The notes beneath the pieces are model-generated. The model had not been told where the DNA came from. It worked only from the letters and a program-made list of their open reading frames with translations, and made no database searches. Shown one piece after another: positions 14,778-23,480 of a stretch of DNA of 38,539 bases. How positions within the stretch are numbered: the stretch's first letter is position 1; every line of letters starts with the position of its first letter. Source of the DNA: an uncultured Bacilli bacterium (GTDB lineage Bacteria > Bacillota_I > Bacilli_A > RF39 > UBA660); the NCBI GenBank assembly GCA_910580185.1, contig CAJTWC010000010.1:1-38539 (forward strand), in the 5' to 3' direction. A program made the translations under genes and the position numbers.

Positions 14778-15545
14778 TTATAAATGTAATTTTTTCACCA
14801 TCTTCAGGAACCCATCTTCAGGAACATATTCATTAACAAAAAATTTTAAGCCCATTAATTTAAAATTTTCATATTCTTCCTCGTCTTTACAAAATAAATC
14901 ATATATTTTTTCATGAATTTCAGAGCAAAATAAACAATTGTTATTATTATAAAATGCTATATCTTGTATAGATAGTGGAAAATCCCAATCACAAAGTGAA
15001 CTCTTATCAAGAATACTTTGTTTTAAATTTTCAGAAATTTTATAATAATATTCTATATAATATGGAGTTATTTTTTTTACTTCAATTAACTCTTCCTTAA
15101 ATTTATCTAACCACTTAGATATATTATAATTATAAACCAAATAATTTACTTGAGATTTTATATAATTTTTCCTTTTATCATATACATAAGTATCACAATA
15201 TTCCTCATAAGAATCACTATTACCTCTTTTATTTTTTTTATATTCATTATAAGTCATCATATATTTTAAACTATTTTTTTCGAAATCAAAGTATTCTTCA
15301 CTAAAAACTTTATCATTATTTTTATATCTTTCTGCTATTTTTTCTAAATATTCATCAGAATAATTATTAATAATATCTTCTTTGGAACACATTTCAGTAG
15401 ATGTTATAACTTTAATAGTTTGGTTTACTTGTTCTGTATAATAACCTTTGTTGTTTGAAACAACCGATACAATATTACATTTTGAAATAAGATATTCCAT
15501 TAGTTTTTTATATGTTTTCCCTTTTATATTTTCCTTCAATAACAT
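14778..15545 (-). CDS. Hypothetical protein with frameshifted C-terminus (255 aa)
   Basis: No family recognised with confidence. Soluble, rich in Tyr, Lys, Asn and Glu, with no signal or membrane segment. The C-terminal part WDFPLSIQDIAFY...CLFCSEIHEKIYDLFCKDEEEYENFKLMGLKF resembles small proteins often seen near polymorphic toxins, a weak impression only. The ATG at 15545 has TTGGAGGATATTTAAT upstream. A perfect 14-base tandem duplication (14798-14825) sits inside the last codons. As it stands the protein ends VPEDGFLKMVKKLHL; with one copy it would end VPEDGEKITFINNKIR at a TAG inside the terminator. The present reading frame therefore looks recently altered. It follows the 188-residue gene by 22 bases. 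Confidence 0.6.
   Translation of the reverse strand: MLLKENIKGKTYKKLMEYLISKCNIVSVVSNNKGYYTEQVNQTIKVITSTEMCSKEDIINNYSDEYLEKIAERYKNNDKVFSEEYFDFEKNSLKYMMTYNEYKKNKRGNSDSYEEYCDTYVYDKRKNYIKSQVNYLVYNYNISKWLDKFKEELIEVKKITPYYIEYYYKISENLKQSILDKSSLCDWDFPLSIQDIAFYNNNNCLFCSEIHEKIYDLFCKDEEEYENFKLMGLKFFVNEYVPEDGFLKMVKKLHL
14798..14825. repeat. Perfect 14-bp tandem duplication
   Basis: CCATCTTCAGGAAC occurs twice head to tail (14798-14811, 14812-14825). 14 is not a multiple of 3, so one copy shifts the frame of the overlapping minus-strand gene near its stop. Confidence 0.95.
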
Positions 15546-15567
15546 ATTAAATATCCTCCAATAATCT

Positions 15568-16134
15568 TTAGAAATCCAATAAAATTATTTTTGTTTCTAT
15601 TTTTTCGCTATCAGATATATAAGTAATTTCAATTTGATTATCACTAACAAACTTTATATCATTTAAAGGCCAAAGTTCTTTATTAGAAAAATTTATATCG
15701 TATTTTTTATATGAATTTGATTTATCAAAGATATTTTCAATAATTATTGCTGTAGGATTAGGTAATTTATTTAATTTAACAACAATTTTATTATTAGATA
15801 AAATAGGAGTTTCAAACCATTTTGATTTCTTTTTTTCTTTTGTATCATAATATCTACAATTTGTTAAACCTGTACCTTCATTTATACATAATTGTAAAAT
15901 GCCATAGGTATTAGTTATGCTTGGATTTATTCTATAAGTAATTCCTTTATCCATTTCATTATGATTATCATCATAAATTATATAATTATATTTGATGTTA
16001 GAGTCATCTTTTATCTCTTTAATTTCATAATTTTTATTCTTAACTATAAATTTAGAATTATCAGTTGTTTTAAAATTAGTATAGATAGTGATTAAACTTA
16101 ATATCATTATTAAAAACAAAACTATTTTTTTCAT
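15568..16134 (-). CDS. Secreted or membrane-anchored hypothetical protein (188 aa)
   Basis: Not recognised. The N-terminus is a signal peptide or anchor (MKKIVLFLIMILSLITIYTN), without a lipobox Cys. The rest is predicted beta-rich and extracytoplasmic, with alternating NYIIYDDNHNEMDKG, IIIENIFDKSN and NQIEITYISDSEKIETKIILLDF, and two Cys (in QLCINEGTGLTNCRYY) that could pair. The ribosome site is weak (AAAGGTTTTTATAT). It lies 22 bases after the sortase stop and 22 before the next gene, so it belongs to the same leftward transcript and may be a surface component of that block. Confidence 0.6.
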   Translation of the reverse strand: MKKIVLFLIMILSLITIYTNFKTTDNSKFIVKNKNYEIKEIKDDSNIKYNYIIYDDNHNEMDKGITYRINPSITNTYGILQLCINEGTGLTNCRYYDTKEKKKSKWFETPILSNNKIVVKLNKLPNPTAIIIENIFDKSNSYKKYDINFSNKELWPLNDIKFVSDNQIEITYISDSEKIETKIILLDF

Positions 16135-16156
16135 ATATAAAAACCTTTAATTTTAA

Positions 16157-16774
16157 CTATTTAGCTCTTGCTTTTACTATGTATCTTTCTTTTCCACCTT
16201 TAGTACAAGTCACTAAAGTTATTATCTTTGCATCTTTATCTTCTGGTTGCGCTAAATAAGATGCATCATCTTTGCTTGTAACTCCAAATTCATATACGTA
16301 ATAATTAACACTTCTTCCTGATAAATCAGTAACAGTTACAACATCTCCATTAGTAAGTCTATTTATTTTTATAAAATAATTACCCCTCATAAAGTTATGT
16401 CCGCCAATTGCAACATTACCATTTTCGTTTAAATCAGGTCCAGACATCTTAACTAAAGCAGTGTTGTAAGCCCCAGCGGTATTTTCTTTTAATATGGGCT
16501 GATACATATTTATCTTCTTAATTCTAATTTTACCTAAAACAGTATAATTATAACCAGCATATTTAACCGAAGCCTCAGTTACACCTTGGTCTTCATTTTC
16601 AGATATAATCTTATCTACTTTATCAATTATTCCACCAGCTAATTCATTTCTTTTTCTTTCTCTAAAATTTGTATAAATTAATAATGCAACAGATATATAT
16701 AATGCTATTACAATAAGCATAATAATTACATTAAATATTTTTTCCTTATTTATTCTTTTTAAAATATTTTTCAT
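16157..16774 (-). CDS. Sortase (class D-like transpeptidase)
   Basis: Membrane-anchored cysteine transpeptidase joining surface proteins to the cell wall or to each other. One N-terminal transmembrane helix (about residues 15-35) is followed by the beta-barrel domain. The catalytic triad is visible: His126 in AIGGHNF, Cys190 in TLVTCT, Arg197 in ERYIVKAR. The GHN and TLVTCT context suits class D or a related small sortase; the class is not certain. The ribosome site AGGTGATATT overlaps the TAG of the 51-residue gene, so translation is coupled. No LPxTG-type motif is seen at the C-terminus of the neighbouring WG-repeat, LRR or cadherin-like proteins, so its substrates are not evident here. Confidence 0.9.
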   Translation of the reverse strand: MKNILKRINKEKIFNVIIMLIVIALYISVALLIYTNFRERKRNELAGGIIDKVDKIISENEDQGVTEASVKYAGYNYTVLGKIRIKKINMYQPILKENTAGAYNTALVKMSGPDLNENGNVAIGGHNFMRGNYFIKINRLTNGDVVTVTDLSGRSVNYYVYEFGVTSKDDASYLAQPEDKDAKIITLVTCTKGGKERYIVKARAK

Positions 16775-16782
16775 AATATCAC

Positions 16783-16938
16783 CTAAACTTGTATGTATGA
16801 TTTTACAATATCATACCCAAAGAAATAAACTAGCAATCCTAATACCACTAAAACCACTAAAGAAATGTATATTCCTATTATAAATTTATCTTTTTTCTTT
16901 ACATCTTCTGAAACATCAATCATATCAAAATCATCCAT
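16783..16938 (-). CDS. Small single-pass membrane protein (51 aa) between WG-repeat gene and sortase
   Basis: A short gene with a good ribosome site (AAGGTGACTTAT) before the ATG at 16938 and the stop TAG at 16783-16785, tightly placed: 10 bases after the WG-repeat gene and coupled to the sortase. The protein has an acidic N-terminus (MDDFDMIDVSEDVKKKDK), one transmembrane helix (about residues 20-42) and a short tail ending SYIQV. The acidic DFDMIDVSED head recalls the duplicated LDFE elements at the N-terminus of the WG-repeat protein, which hints at a shared cytoplasmic partner. No family recognised. Confidence 0.75.
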   Translation of the reverse strand: MDDFDMIDVSEDVKKKDKFIIGIYISLVVLVVLGLLVYFFGYDIVKSYIQV

Positions 16939-16948
16939 ATAAGTCACC

Positions 16949-18736
16949 TTAGCTTTCCTTATTATCTACATAAATTAATTTACCATCATAATTATAATAC
17001 TCATTTTTTACTATTAAATAATTATTATGGGCTTCATACTTAATGTTAGTTGAAGTAATACTAATTTCTTTCATATCTATTAAAGTTAATATTAAATCTT
17101 TAGCTTCCGTTGAAGCTTTTAAAACAGGATATTTATCATCAAACTCTATAGATTCATATAATGTTTTACCTATTTTTTTACCATTTTTATTATACAAAGT
17201 ATATAGTCCCGCATTTTTTACCGCATAAAATGCTTTCGCTTTCGCATAATTCATCTTAACAAAGTCAGGTGACATTTTAATTTCTTCATTATTAAAACTA
17301 ATAAGTACCTTTCCATTTTTCTTTAAGACTCCATATCCATTATTGGTTTTAGCAATTGCATCACCATATGAATCAAATTCATATGCTTCTATATATCTTT
17401 CATCATTAATAAAATCTCCGTCCTCATTCATATATCCATATGTGCCATCATTAAACTTTGCTATTGCAATACCATTTTTATATGGTTTATATATTTCATA
17501 TTCTAAAGGAATCTTTTTATATACTTCACCGTTTTTAACAAAAGAAATCACATCCGTTCTTTTTTTATAATCGTGACTTTTATACATAACAACGTTATCA
17601 CCATAATATACATTATCTACACTTAATCCTTTTTCAAATTGTTCCAAGTTTTTGGTACTTATAAACTCATAATTATACGATGTATTAATAGCTTTTAAAA
17701 CTCCTGTTTCGATTTTCTCTATAGATAAACTACTATAGTTTTCTGATTCAAGTAATACCTTATTATTTTGAACGTAAATGTATTTTTTAATACCACCATC
17801 TCTTATTTCATAAAACACGTTATTTTCTTCTGGAGTTATTTTATTTAATGTTGGAGAAGACACTTTGTTTCCATCTTTTAAGTTAATTATTAAAGACGTT
17901 CCATTAATTGTTACCACACCATATCTTTCATATTTATCATTAGTAACAGGGCAAGGTATGACTTCAATTTTTTTATCATCTTTATCAGTTAGCTTATACT
18001 CATATATCTGTTTACCTTCTTCATTTATAAGACCAACAAAATTACAATATACAAAAGTATAAACACCATCTTTATACGAAATAGAATCATAAATAAAGTC
18101 GGTTTTAGTCTTTAAACTCGAGCTTAAAATACCATATTTTAAGCCTTTTTTAGTTACTTTAGATGCTATTATGTCATCTTTTGCTCTATATATAGAAAAA
18201 TACGTTCCAGACTTAACAACTTCTTTCCCGCCTTTATCAATTATTAAAGGCATATTAGAAGTATTTTTAACTATAGCATAACCAGAATTAAAATCTTCTC
18301 CATAAATATATTTTGGATTAACAATTTTATTACCATATGAATCAATATATCCATATTTTTCATTTTGAACTATTTTTATCGGCTCATTATTACTAGCATA
18401 AACCTTAATGTTATTTAATGCTTCTCCTGCTTTATTTACAAAAAATTCAAATCCAATAAGCATTAATATAATAATATATAACATTGATTTTTTTACTATT
18501 TTCCTAGTCTTAGCAGATTTAATATTAAAATCTTTAATACTAGGTTTATACTCATCTAGTTTTTCTTTATTAGCATCTAATTCTATATTAGTTTTTTCTT
18601 TGGATGATACATCAATAAATTGTAACATCTCATCTATCTGCTCTGAAACTTTTTTATCAGCCTCAAAGTCAAGCATCTCTATTTCTTCAGTTGGAGACTC
18701 TTCAAAATCAAGTGTTTCTATTTCTTCATCTTTCAT
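16949..18736 (-). CDS. Membrane-anchored WG-repeat protein (595 aa)
   Basis: Surface protein of unknown function. An acidic cytoplasmic part (about residues 1-85) contains two similar elements, IETLDFEESPTEE and IEMLDFEADKKVS. One transmembrane helix lies near 86-104 (SMLYIIILMLIGFEFFV). Outside are WG/KWG-type repeats, recognised by GYIDSYGNKIVNPKY, YGILSSS, VGLINEEGKQI, YGYMNEDGDFINDERY, YGVLKKNGKVL and YTLYNKNGKKI, spaced 40-90 residues apart. They predict a beta-propeller-like fold that probably binds protein or glycan. The ATG at 18736 has AAGGAGGCTTAGTT upstream; longer starts are rejected. It heads the transcript with the 51-residue protein and the sortase, after the LRR-gene terminator. 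Confidence 0.82.
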   Translation of the reverse strand: MKDEEIETLDFEESPTEEIEMLDFEADKKVSEQIDEMLQFIDVSSKEKTNIELDANKEKLDEYKPSIKDFNIKSAKTRKIVKKSMLYIIILMLIGFEFFVNKAGEALNNIKVYASNNEPIKIVQNEKYGYIDSYGNKIVNPKYIYGEDFNSGYAIVKNTSNMPLIIDKGGKEVVKSGTYFSIYRAKDDIIASKVTKKGLKYGILSSSLKTKTDFIYDSISYKDGVYTFVYCNFVGLINEEGKQIYEYKLTDKDDKKIEVIPCPVTNDKYERYGVVTINGTSLIINLKDGNKVSSPTLNKITPEENNVFYEIRDGGIKKYIYVQNNKVLLESENYSSLSIEKIETGVLKAINTSYNYEFISTKNLEQFEKGLSVDNVYYGDNVVMYKSHDYKKRTDVISFVKNGEVYKKIPLEYEIYKPYKNGIAIAKFNDGTYGYMNEDGDFINDERYIEAYEFDSYGDAIAKTNNGYGVLKKNGKVLISFNNEEIKMSPDFVKMNYAKAKAFYAVKNAGLYTLYNKNGKKIGKTLYESIEFDDKYPVLKASTEAKDLILTLIDMKEISITSTNIKYEAHNNYLIVKNEYYNYDGKLIYVDNKES

Positions 18737-18824
18737 AACTAAGCCTCCTTTACCATATAACATAATTTTATAATAAATAAAAATAAATTACAAGATTATT
18801 GCTACTTTACTGTAAAAGAATAAT

Positions 18825-18855
18825 CAAAAAAACAAGAACATTAATTGTCCTTGTT
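18825..18855 (-). terminator. Terminator of the LRR gene
   Basis: ACAAGAACA (18832-18840) and TGTCCTTGT (18846-18854) pair with one G-U, loop TTAAT, with seven T following on the minus strand. The TAA stop (18841-18843) lies in the loop. Confidence 0.8.
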
Positions 18856-21800
18856 CTTATCTTTATTTTTCTTATATATTACGTATCCTATTATTCCAAG
18901 TATTATTAGTATTAATAGTAGCCATAACATACATCTAAAACTTATACCTTTATTTATCTTATTATTACTTTCTAATAACTTTGTATCTTCTTTTACACTT
19001 TTACCAGTTAACTCTTTATCTGTTAGTATGTAACTTCCAAGTTCTTTTACATAAAAATTTAGTTTCTTATCCTTTGGATTTATGTTTTCTGCTACTAATG
19101 TTAATTTGCCATTTTTATAACTATAAAGTCTTAGGTTTCTTGTACCTATGTTTTTCTTAATAGTATCTGTTACATCCATACTTATTAATGTTTTCCCTGG
19201 CAAGTTATTATTACTTTTAAAGCTTAACACCATTCCACTTGTTACTTTATCTTTTACTTCGTTATATATAATAGATTCTTTCAATACTTTTAATTCATAA
19301 CTTAAGTCTAAGTTACCTTCCATTTTTTCTATGTCTTTTCCATTTATCGTAACTGTTATTCCTTCATTTTTTACTACTATGTTTCTATCTTTATTTTTTA
19401 TAGTTTGAAGTGCTAGTACTGATACAAAGGTGCCATTTATTTCTATATCACTTAAGTCTTCCGTTGTAGTTGTTTTTTGCTTAGTTGTAGTTTTACTATT
19501 ACTTCCACTTTTCTTAGTTGTTGTAACATTATTTGTATTATTAGCATTACCGCTATTACTTGGTTTATCTACTACCTTCTTCATATTTAATATCTTATAT
19601 GTATCTACTATAGTTTCTCTATCTTTTATTATGAAGTTATCATCTTTTACTGACGAACTTAACCCTTCTAGTGTTAATTTTATTTGACTTATATCTAGAT
19701 CAAGTCCGCTTGCATCTATCGTCTTTTTATCTTTATCTATTTTATATACATCACTTAAGATATCATATACTTTTATTTCTTGTGATAAGAAATATGGTAA
19801 CATAATATCTTCATCAGATACGTTATCACAATATTCTTGATTATTATCGTAATTATATGCACACTTATCTACGTATTCTATACTATAAGAGGAAAAGTTA
19901 TCATTAGTCATATTAATTTTTGTTATCCCCTCTTTTAAAGCTTTTAACATTTCGTTTTCATATAATACCAAACTATTATCATTCACAGCATACGTTGGTT
20001 TTCTATTCTCGTTTAACATTATGTCTTTATTATAATTTAAGGTTTTATTCTTTATTAAATATATAGTATTTGTCATTGGATTACCTTCAATGGTAAATAC
20101 ATTCAAATTTGGTACGTTACTTAAATCTATTTTCTTTAAATTATTATTGTGCAATAATAATTCTTCTAATACTTCGTTATTGCCTAAAATAACATCATCA
20201 AAATTATTATTATCTAAATAAATACCATATAAATTATTATATTTACTTAAATCAAACGTTCCAGTCAAATTATTATTACTTAAGATTAAACCATTTAAGA
20301 TATTATTATCTGGAAGCGTTATATCATTTAACTTATTATTATTTATTTGTATATTAGTTAAATTCGAAAATTCACTTAAATCTAACATACCATTTAAATT
20401 ATTATTTGATAAATCTAATTCTTCTAATGAAGGTAAATTATCTAAATTCACTTTTTCTAATTTGTTATTTACCAAACTTATTCTGCCTAATAATGGAACA
20501 TTTTCTATATTAATATTAGTTATATTATTATTATTTGCATCAAAAATTTTTAAATTTGGAACATTATTTACTATTATTTCACTTAAGTTATTATTACTTA
20601 CTGAAACGCTCCTCAATAAAGGAATATTACTTATATTTAATTTTCTTAACCCAATATTATCAAACTTAAGGCGTTCCACTGATGAACCACTAAAATTTGC
20701 CTCACCTAATTTAAATTTAGTGATAGATAGATCTGACCAAAAAGATTTAAAAGTAGTAGTTTCACTCATATCTAATTTATCAATGGAACCACTTTCCAAA
20801 TATACATGTTCTAATGAAGTTGTTCCACTCAAATCTGCTTCATCTATAATTGAATTTCCCCCAACCTCAAACTCTTTTATACTATTTAAATTACTTAAGT
20901 TTAATTTTCCTATTTCTGAACTATTTAAATTTACTGAAGCAAGTGTTTTATTATTTGTTAAATCTAAATCATTAAAGCTTACTTCACTTAAATATAAATT
21001 TTTAAGCTTAACATTATTATGTAAATCTAGATTATTAAGTTTTAGTCCTTTTAAATTTAATCTTTCTAATTCCTGATTACTACTTAAATCTAAACCATCT
21101 AATTTTTTTTCTTCCAATTCTAAAAATTTTAAAGCTTGATTATTGCTTAAATTTACACTATTAAAATCATTTTCAATCAAATAAAGACTTGTTAATTTTT
21201 GATTTAAATTTAAATTTGTTAGAGATGTATTCCCTTTTAAATAAACATTCTCTAAGGCATTATTATTGCTTAAATCAAGAGTTTCTAAATCACTATCATG
21301 TATATTAATTTGTTTAAGAGATGTCATCCCACTTAAATTTAAATCGTTTAACCCTTCTGAATCACCAATATCACCATTATTAGCATGCCATGCAAAACTA
21401 GTTAAAGCCGTATTACCACTTAAATTAACAGACTTTAAATTATGATTACCCTTTAAATATAATGTGGCTATATGATTATTATTACTTAAATCAATTTTAG
21501 ATAAATCATTATTCATTAAGTTTAAGGATTTCAAATTGGCATTATACTTTAAATCTATATCTGTTAAATTTATGTTTGAAAGTTCTAGGGAATCTAAACC
21601 CATTAAATATTCAATTCCATCAACATTTTCTATATTATAATTATTGATGTATAAATAATTTATACCTTGTAATTGTTCCTCGGTTATAGTACTACAATAT
21701 GTTTGGTTATCATATGGATGATTCCAAGTATTTCCCACACTACCACTACTCAATACTGCACTATAAAACTTTGGGTCCGTAAAACCATAGTCATGCTTTC

Positions 21801-22029
21801 CGCCTGGTTGTAATTCGGCCGGAATTTCTGTACACAAAGATGTATTAGCTACTGCCTTTAATCTATTAAATTTTATTATGTTTAATTTAAATAGTCCAGT
21901 TAAAGCTAGTGTTATTACTAATACAAATGACAAGCATACCAAAATAATTGCCTTTTTCTTTGTTTCATCATCAGCAAGCTTTGGCCTTCCAACATTTCTT
22001 TTTTCTTCTTTTTTATTAAATAACTTCAT
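18841..22029 (-). CDS. Large leucine-rich-repeat surface protein (1062 aa)
   Basis: Probable adhesin or interaction protein. A short basic cytoplasmic N-terminus (with NVGRPKL) precedes a transmembrane or signal-anchor helix (about residues 26-48). An N-cap region with Cys follows, then about 25 leucine-rich repeats of 20-22 residues from about 125 to 675, with the recurring pattern LxxLxLxxNxLxxIDLSNN. A Thr/Ser/Lys-rich linker (about 795-825, TTTKKSGSNSKTTTKQ) leads to a beta-rich domain and a C-terminal helix (about 1028-1050) with a Lys-rich tail. There is no LPxTG. AGGTGATAATATC precedes the ATG. Its promoter contains an 11-G run, so expression is probably switched by slippage. The repeats are regular at protein level, without long identical DNA repeats. 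Confidence 0.85.
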   Translation of the reverse strand: MKLFNKKEEKRNVGRPKLADDETKKKAIILVCLSFVLVITLALTGLFKLNIIKFNRLKAVANTSLCTEIPAELQPGGKHDYGFTDPKFYSAVLSSGSVGNTWNHPYDNQTYCSTITEEQLQGINYLYINNYNIENVDGIEYLMGLDSLELSNINLTDIDLKYNANLKSLNLMNNDLSKIDLSNNNHIATLYLKGNHNLKSVNLSGNTALTSFAWHANNGDIGDSEGLNDLNLSGMTSLKQINIHDSDLETLDLSNNNALENVYLKGNTSLTNLNLNQKLTSLYLIENDFNSVNLSNNQALKFLELEEKKLDGLDLSSNQELERLNLKGLKLNNLDLHNNVKLKNLYLSEVSFNDLDLTNNKTLASVNLNSSEIGKLNLSNLNSIKEFEVGGNSIIDEADLSGTTSLEHVYLESGSIDKLDMSETTTFKSFWSDLSITKFKLGEANFSGSSVERLKFDNIGLRKLNISNIPLLRSVSVSNNNLSEIIVNNVPNLKIFDANNNNITNINIENVPLLGRISLVNNKLEKVNLDNLPSLEELDLSNNNLNGMLDLSEFSNLTNIQINNNKLNDITLPDNNILNGLILSNNNLTGTFDLSKYNNLYGIYLDNNNFDDVILGNNEVLEELLLHNNNLKKIDLSNVPNLNVFTIEGNPMTNTIYLIKNKTLNYNKDIMLNENRKPTYAVNDNSLVLYENEMLKALKEGITKINMTNDNFSSYSIEYVDKCAYNYDNNQEYCDNVSDEDIMLPYFLSQEIKVYDILSDVYKIDKDKKTIDASGLDLDISQIKLTLEGLSSSVKDDNFIIKDRETIVDTYKILNMKKVVDKPSNSGNANNTNNVTTTKKSGSNSKTTTKQKTTTTEDLSDIEINGTFVSVLALQTIKNKDRNIVVKNEGITVTINGKDIEKMEGNLDLSYELKVLKESIIYNEVKDKVTSGMVLSFKSNNNLPGKTLISMDVTDTIKKNIGTRNLRLYSYKNGKLTLVAENINPKDKKLNFYVKELGSYILTDKELTGKSVKEDTKLLESNNKINKGISFRCMLWLLLILIILGIIGYVIYKKNKDKNKDN

Positions 22030-22078
22030 GATATTATCACCTGTTTATAACCCTTCCATTATCTTATTTTCTATGTTG

Positions 22079-22108
22079 ATAATATCATAATACCCCCCCC
22101 CCCGTCAA
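22079..22108 (-). promoter_or_regulatory. Promoter of the LRR gene with poly-G spacer
   Basis: Minus strand: TTGACG (22103-22108), an 18-base spacer (22085-22102), TATTAT (22079-22084). Ten of the 18 spacer bases are G of an 11-G run. At 10 G in total the spacer would be the optimal 17; other lengths should weaken the promoter. The leader to the ATG is about 45 bases. The arrangement matches known phase-variable promoters such as those of Neisseria porA and opc. Confidence 0.65.
22093..22103. repeat. Homopolymer run of 11 C (11 G on the minus strand)
   Basis: The only long G/C homopolymer in this AT-rich window, located inside the LRR-gene promoter. Exact length may vary between cells or be uncertain in the assembly. 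Confidence 0.9.
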
Positions 22109-22124
22109 GGTTTAAAATTAGGTT

Positions 22125-22136
22125 GTGTAAAACTGG
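22125..22136 (+). repeat. Short internal match to the window-end sequence
   Basis: GTGTAAAACTGG resembles the start of the right window end (GTGTAAAATGG), and both are preceded by TT and followed some 15 bases later by an A-run. It may be a remnant of the same element or chance in an AT-rich region. It lies between the LRR promoter and the obg terminator. Confidence 0.25.
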
Positions 22137-22142
22137 AGAGTT

Positions 22143-22173
22143 ACAAAAAAAAGAATAGTTAAACCTATTCTTT
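22143..22173 (-). terminator. Terminator of obg
   Basis: AAAGAATAG (22150-22158) pairs with CTATTCTTT (22165-22173), loop TTAAAC, with a run of eight T on the minus strand. The obg TAG (22165-22167) is in the stem. Confidence 0.85.
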
Positions 22174-23433
22174 AAACTCAAAAATCAAATCCATTATTTG
22201 AACTTTATCCCCATATTTTGCACCCATCTCTAAGAGTTTATCATCTATTCCCATCGCGCGTAGTTTTCTAGCGAACCTAACGGTTCCTTCATCCGTAAAC
22301 TTTGTCATTTTAAATAATTTTTCTATTTTTTCGCCTTTTACAACATATATATCATTATCTCTTGTTATTGTAAATGGTTGTTCTTTCTTAAATTTATATA
22401 ATACGTGAGATTCAAAGTTATCCTCTTCAAATAATGGCCTTTCTTCTTGTTTTTCTAATTCATCAGCTAGTGCTACTAATACTTCATCTAAACCAGTATT
22501 TGTTATCGCACTAATTTCATATATTGGAACATTATACTTTTCTTTAAATCTATTTAAATTTTCTTTAGAACCGTCTAAATCCATTTTGTTAGCAATAACT
22601 ATTTGAGGTTTATCCATTATCTTTTCATTAAAATCTTTTAATTCCTTATTAATTACTTCATAATCATCTAATGGATTTCTTCCTTCTAATCCAGACATAT
22701 CAAGAATATGTGCAATTACCCTAGTACGTTCTATATGTTTTAAAAACTTATCTCCTAGACCTTCTCCAAGTGATGCACCTTTAATAAGGCCGGGTAAGTC
22801 AGCTGCTACAAAAGTTCTTCCATCAACAGTCCTAACTACTCCTAAATTAGGATTAAGAGTGGTAAAATGATATGCAGCTATCTTTGGCTTTGATGCTGAT
22901 ATCTTTGATAAAATAGTTGATTTACCAACTGATGGCATACCAACAAAACCAACGTCCGCAAGAAGTCTTAATTCTACCTTTAATGTTTTTTCTTCTCCTG
23001 GCTCTCCATTTTCAGAAAAATTTGGTGCTGGATTAGTAGCGGTCGCAAACGCCGTATTGCCTCTTCCTCCGCGTCCTCCTTTTGCTACTACTACTTCATC
23101 ACCTTTTTTAGTTAAATCAGCTATTATCAATCCCGTATCCATGTCCTTAACAGTAGTACCTAACGGAACCTTTATAATAACATCTTCAGCTCCCCTACCG
23201 TTTTTGTTTTTACCTTGGCCATTCGCTCCTTTTGGTGCTTTTATAAGTTTGTTATACCTTAAATCAAGTAGCGTTCTAAGTCCTTCATCCGTTTTAAATA
23301 TAATACTAGAACCCTTGCCACCATTACCACCAAATGGTCCTCCATCAGGAATATATTTTTCCCTTCTAAAAGCGGTACATCCATCTCCACCATTACCAGC
23401 TTTAACTTTTATTATGACCTCATCTACAAACAT
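22165..23433 (-). CDS. obg: GTPase ObgE/CgtA (Obg)
   Basis: Essential ribosome-assembly and stress GTPase; in Bacillus also needed for sporulation onset. The N-terminal Gly-rich Obg fold (about 1-158) shows AGNGGDGCTAFRREKY, PFGGNGGKGSS and KGGRGGRGNTAFATATN. The GTPase domain follows: GMPSVGKST (G1), FTTLNPNLGVV (G2/switch I), DLPGLIKGA (G3), NKMDL (G4), SAITNTG (G5). The C-terminal OCT domain is present (about 345-422). The ATG at 23433 has AGAGGTGGCTATA upstream, giving MFVDEVIIKVKAG, the standard start; 422 aa is normal. In Bacillus obg follows spo0B after rpmA; here a lipoprotein gene, trmB and a hypothetical gene lie in between. Confidence 0.97.
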   Translation of the reverse strand: MFVDEVIIKVKAGNGGDGCTAFRREKYIPDGGPFGGNGGKGSSIIFKTDEGLRTLLDLRYNKLIKAPKGANGQGKNKNGRGAEDVIIKVPLGTTVKDMDTGLIIADLTKKGDEVVVAKGGRGGRGNTAFATATNPAPNFSENGEPGEEKTLKVELRLLADVGFVGMPSVGKSTILSKISASKPKIAAYHFTTLNPNLGVVRTVDGRTFVAADLPGLIKGASLGEGLGDKFLKHIERTRVIAHILDMSGLEGRNPLDDYEVINKELKDFNEKIMDKPQIVIANKMDLDGSKENLNRFKEKYNVPIYEISAITNTGLDEVLVALADELEKQEERPLFEEDNFESHVLYKFKKEQPFTITRDNDIYVVKGEKIEKLFKMTKFTDEGTVRFARKLRAMGIDDKLLEMGAKYGDKVQIMDLIFEFKE

Positions 23434-23480
23434 TATAGCCACCTCTTTTCATCTATAGTATACCACAAAATAAATTATTT

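Noticed and set aside
20462..21076. Plus-strand reading frame of about 204 codons inside the LRR gene
   Set aside because: It is a mirror of the regular Leu/Asn/Asp codons of the repeats; low-complexity translation, no ribosome site, and the minus-strand gene is clearly real.
18841..22029. LRR gene as a source of recombination through DNA repeats
   Set aside because: The repeats are protein-level; codons differ between units and no long identical DNA repeats were seen.
23057..23458. Plus-strand reading frame with many Pro/Leu opposite obg
   Set aside because: Antisense shadow of the Gly-rich Obg domain (GGN codons read as Pro on the other strand); no ribosome site.
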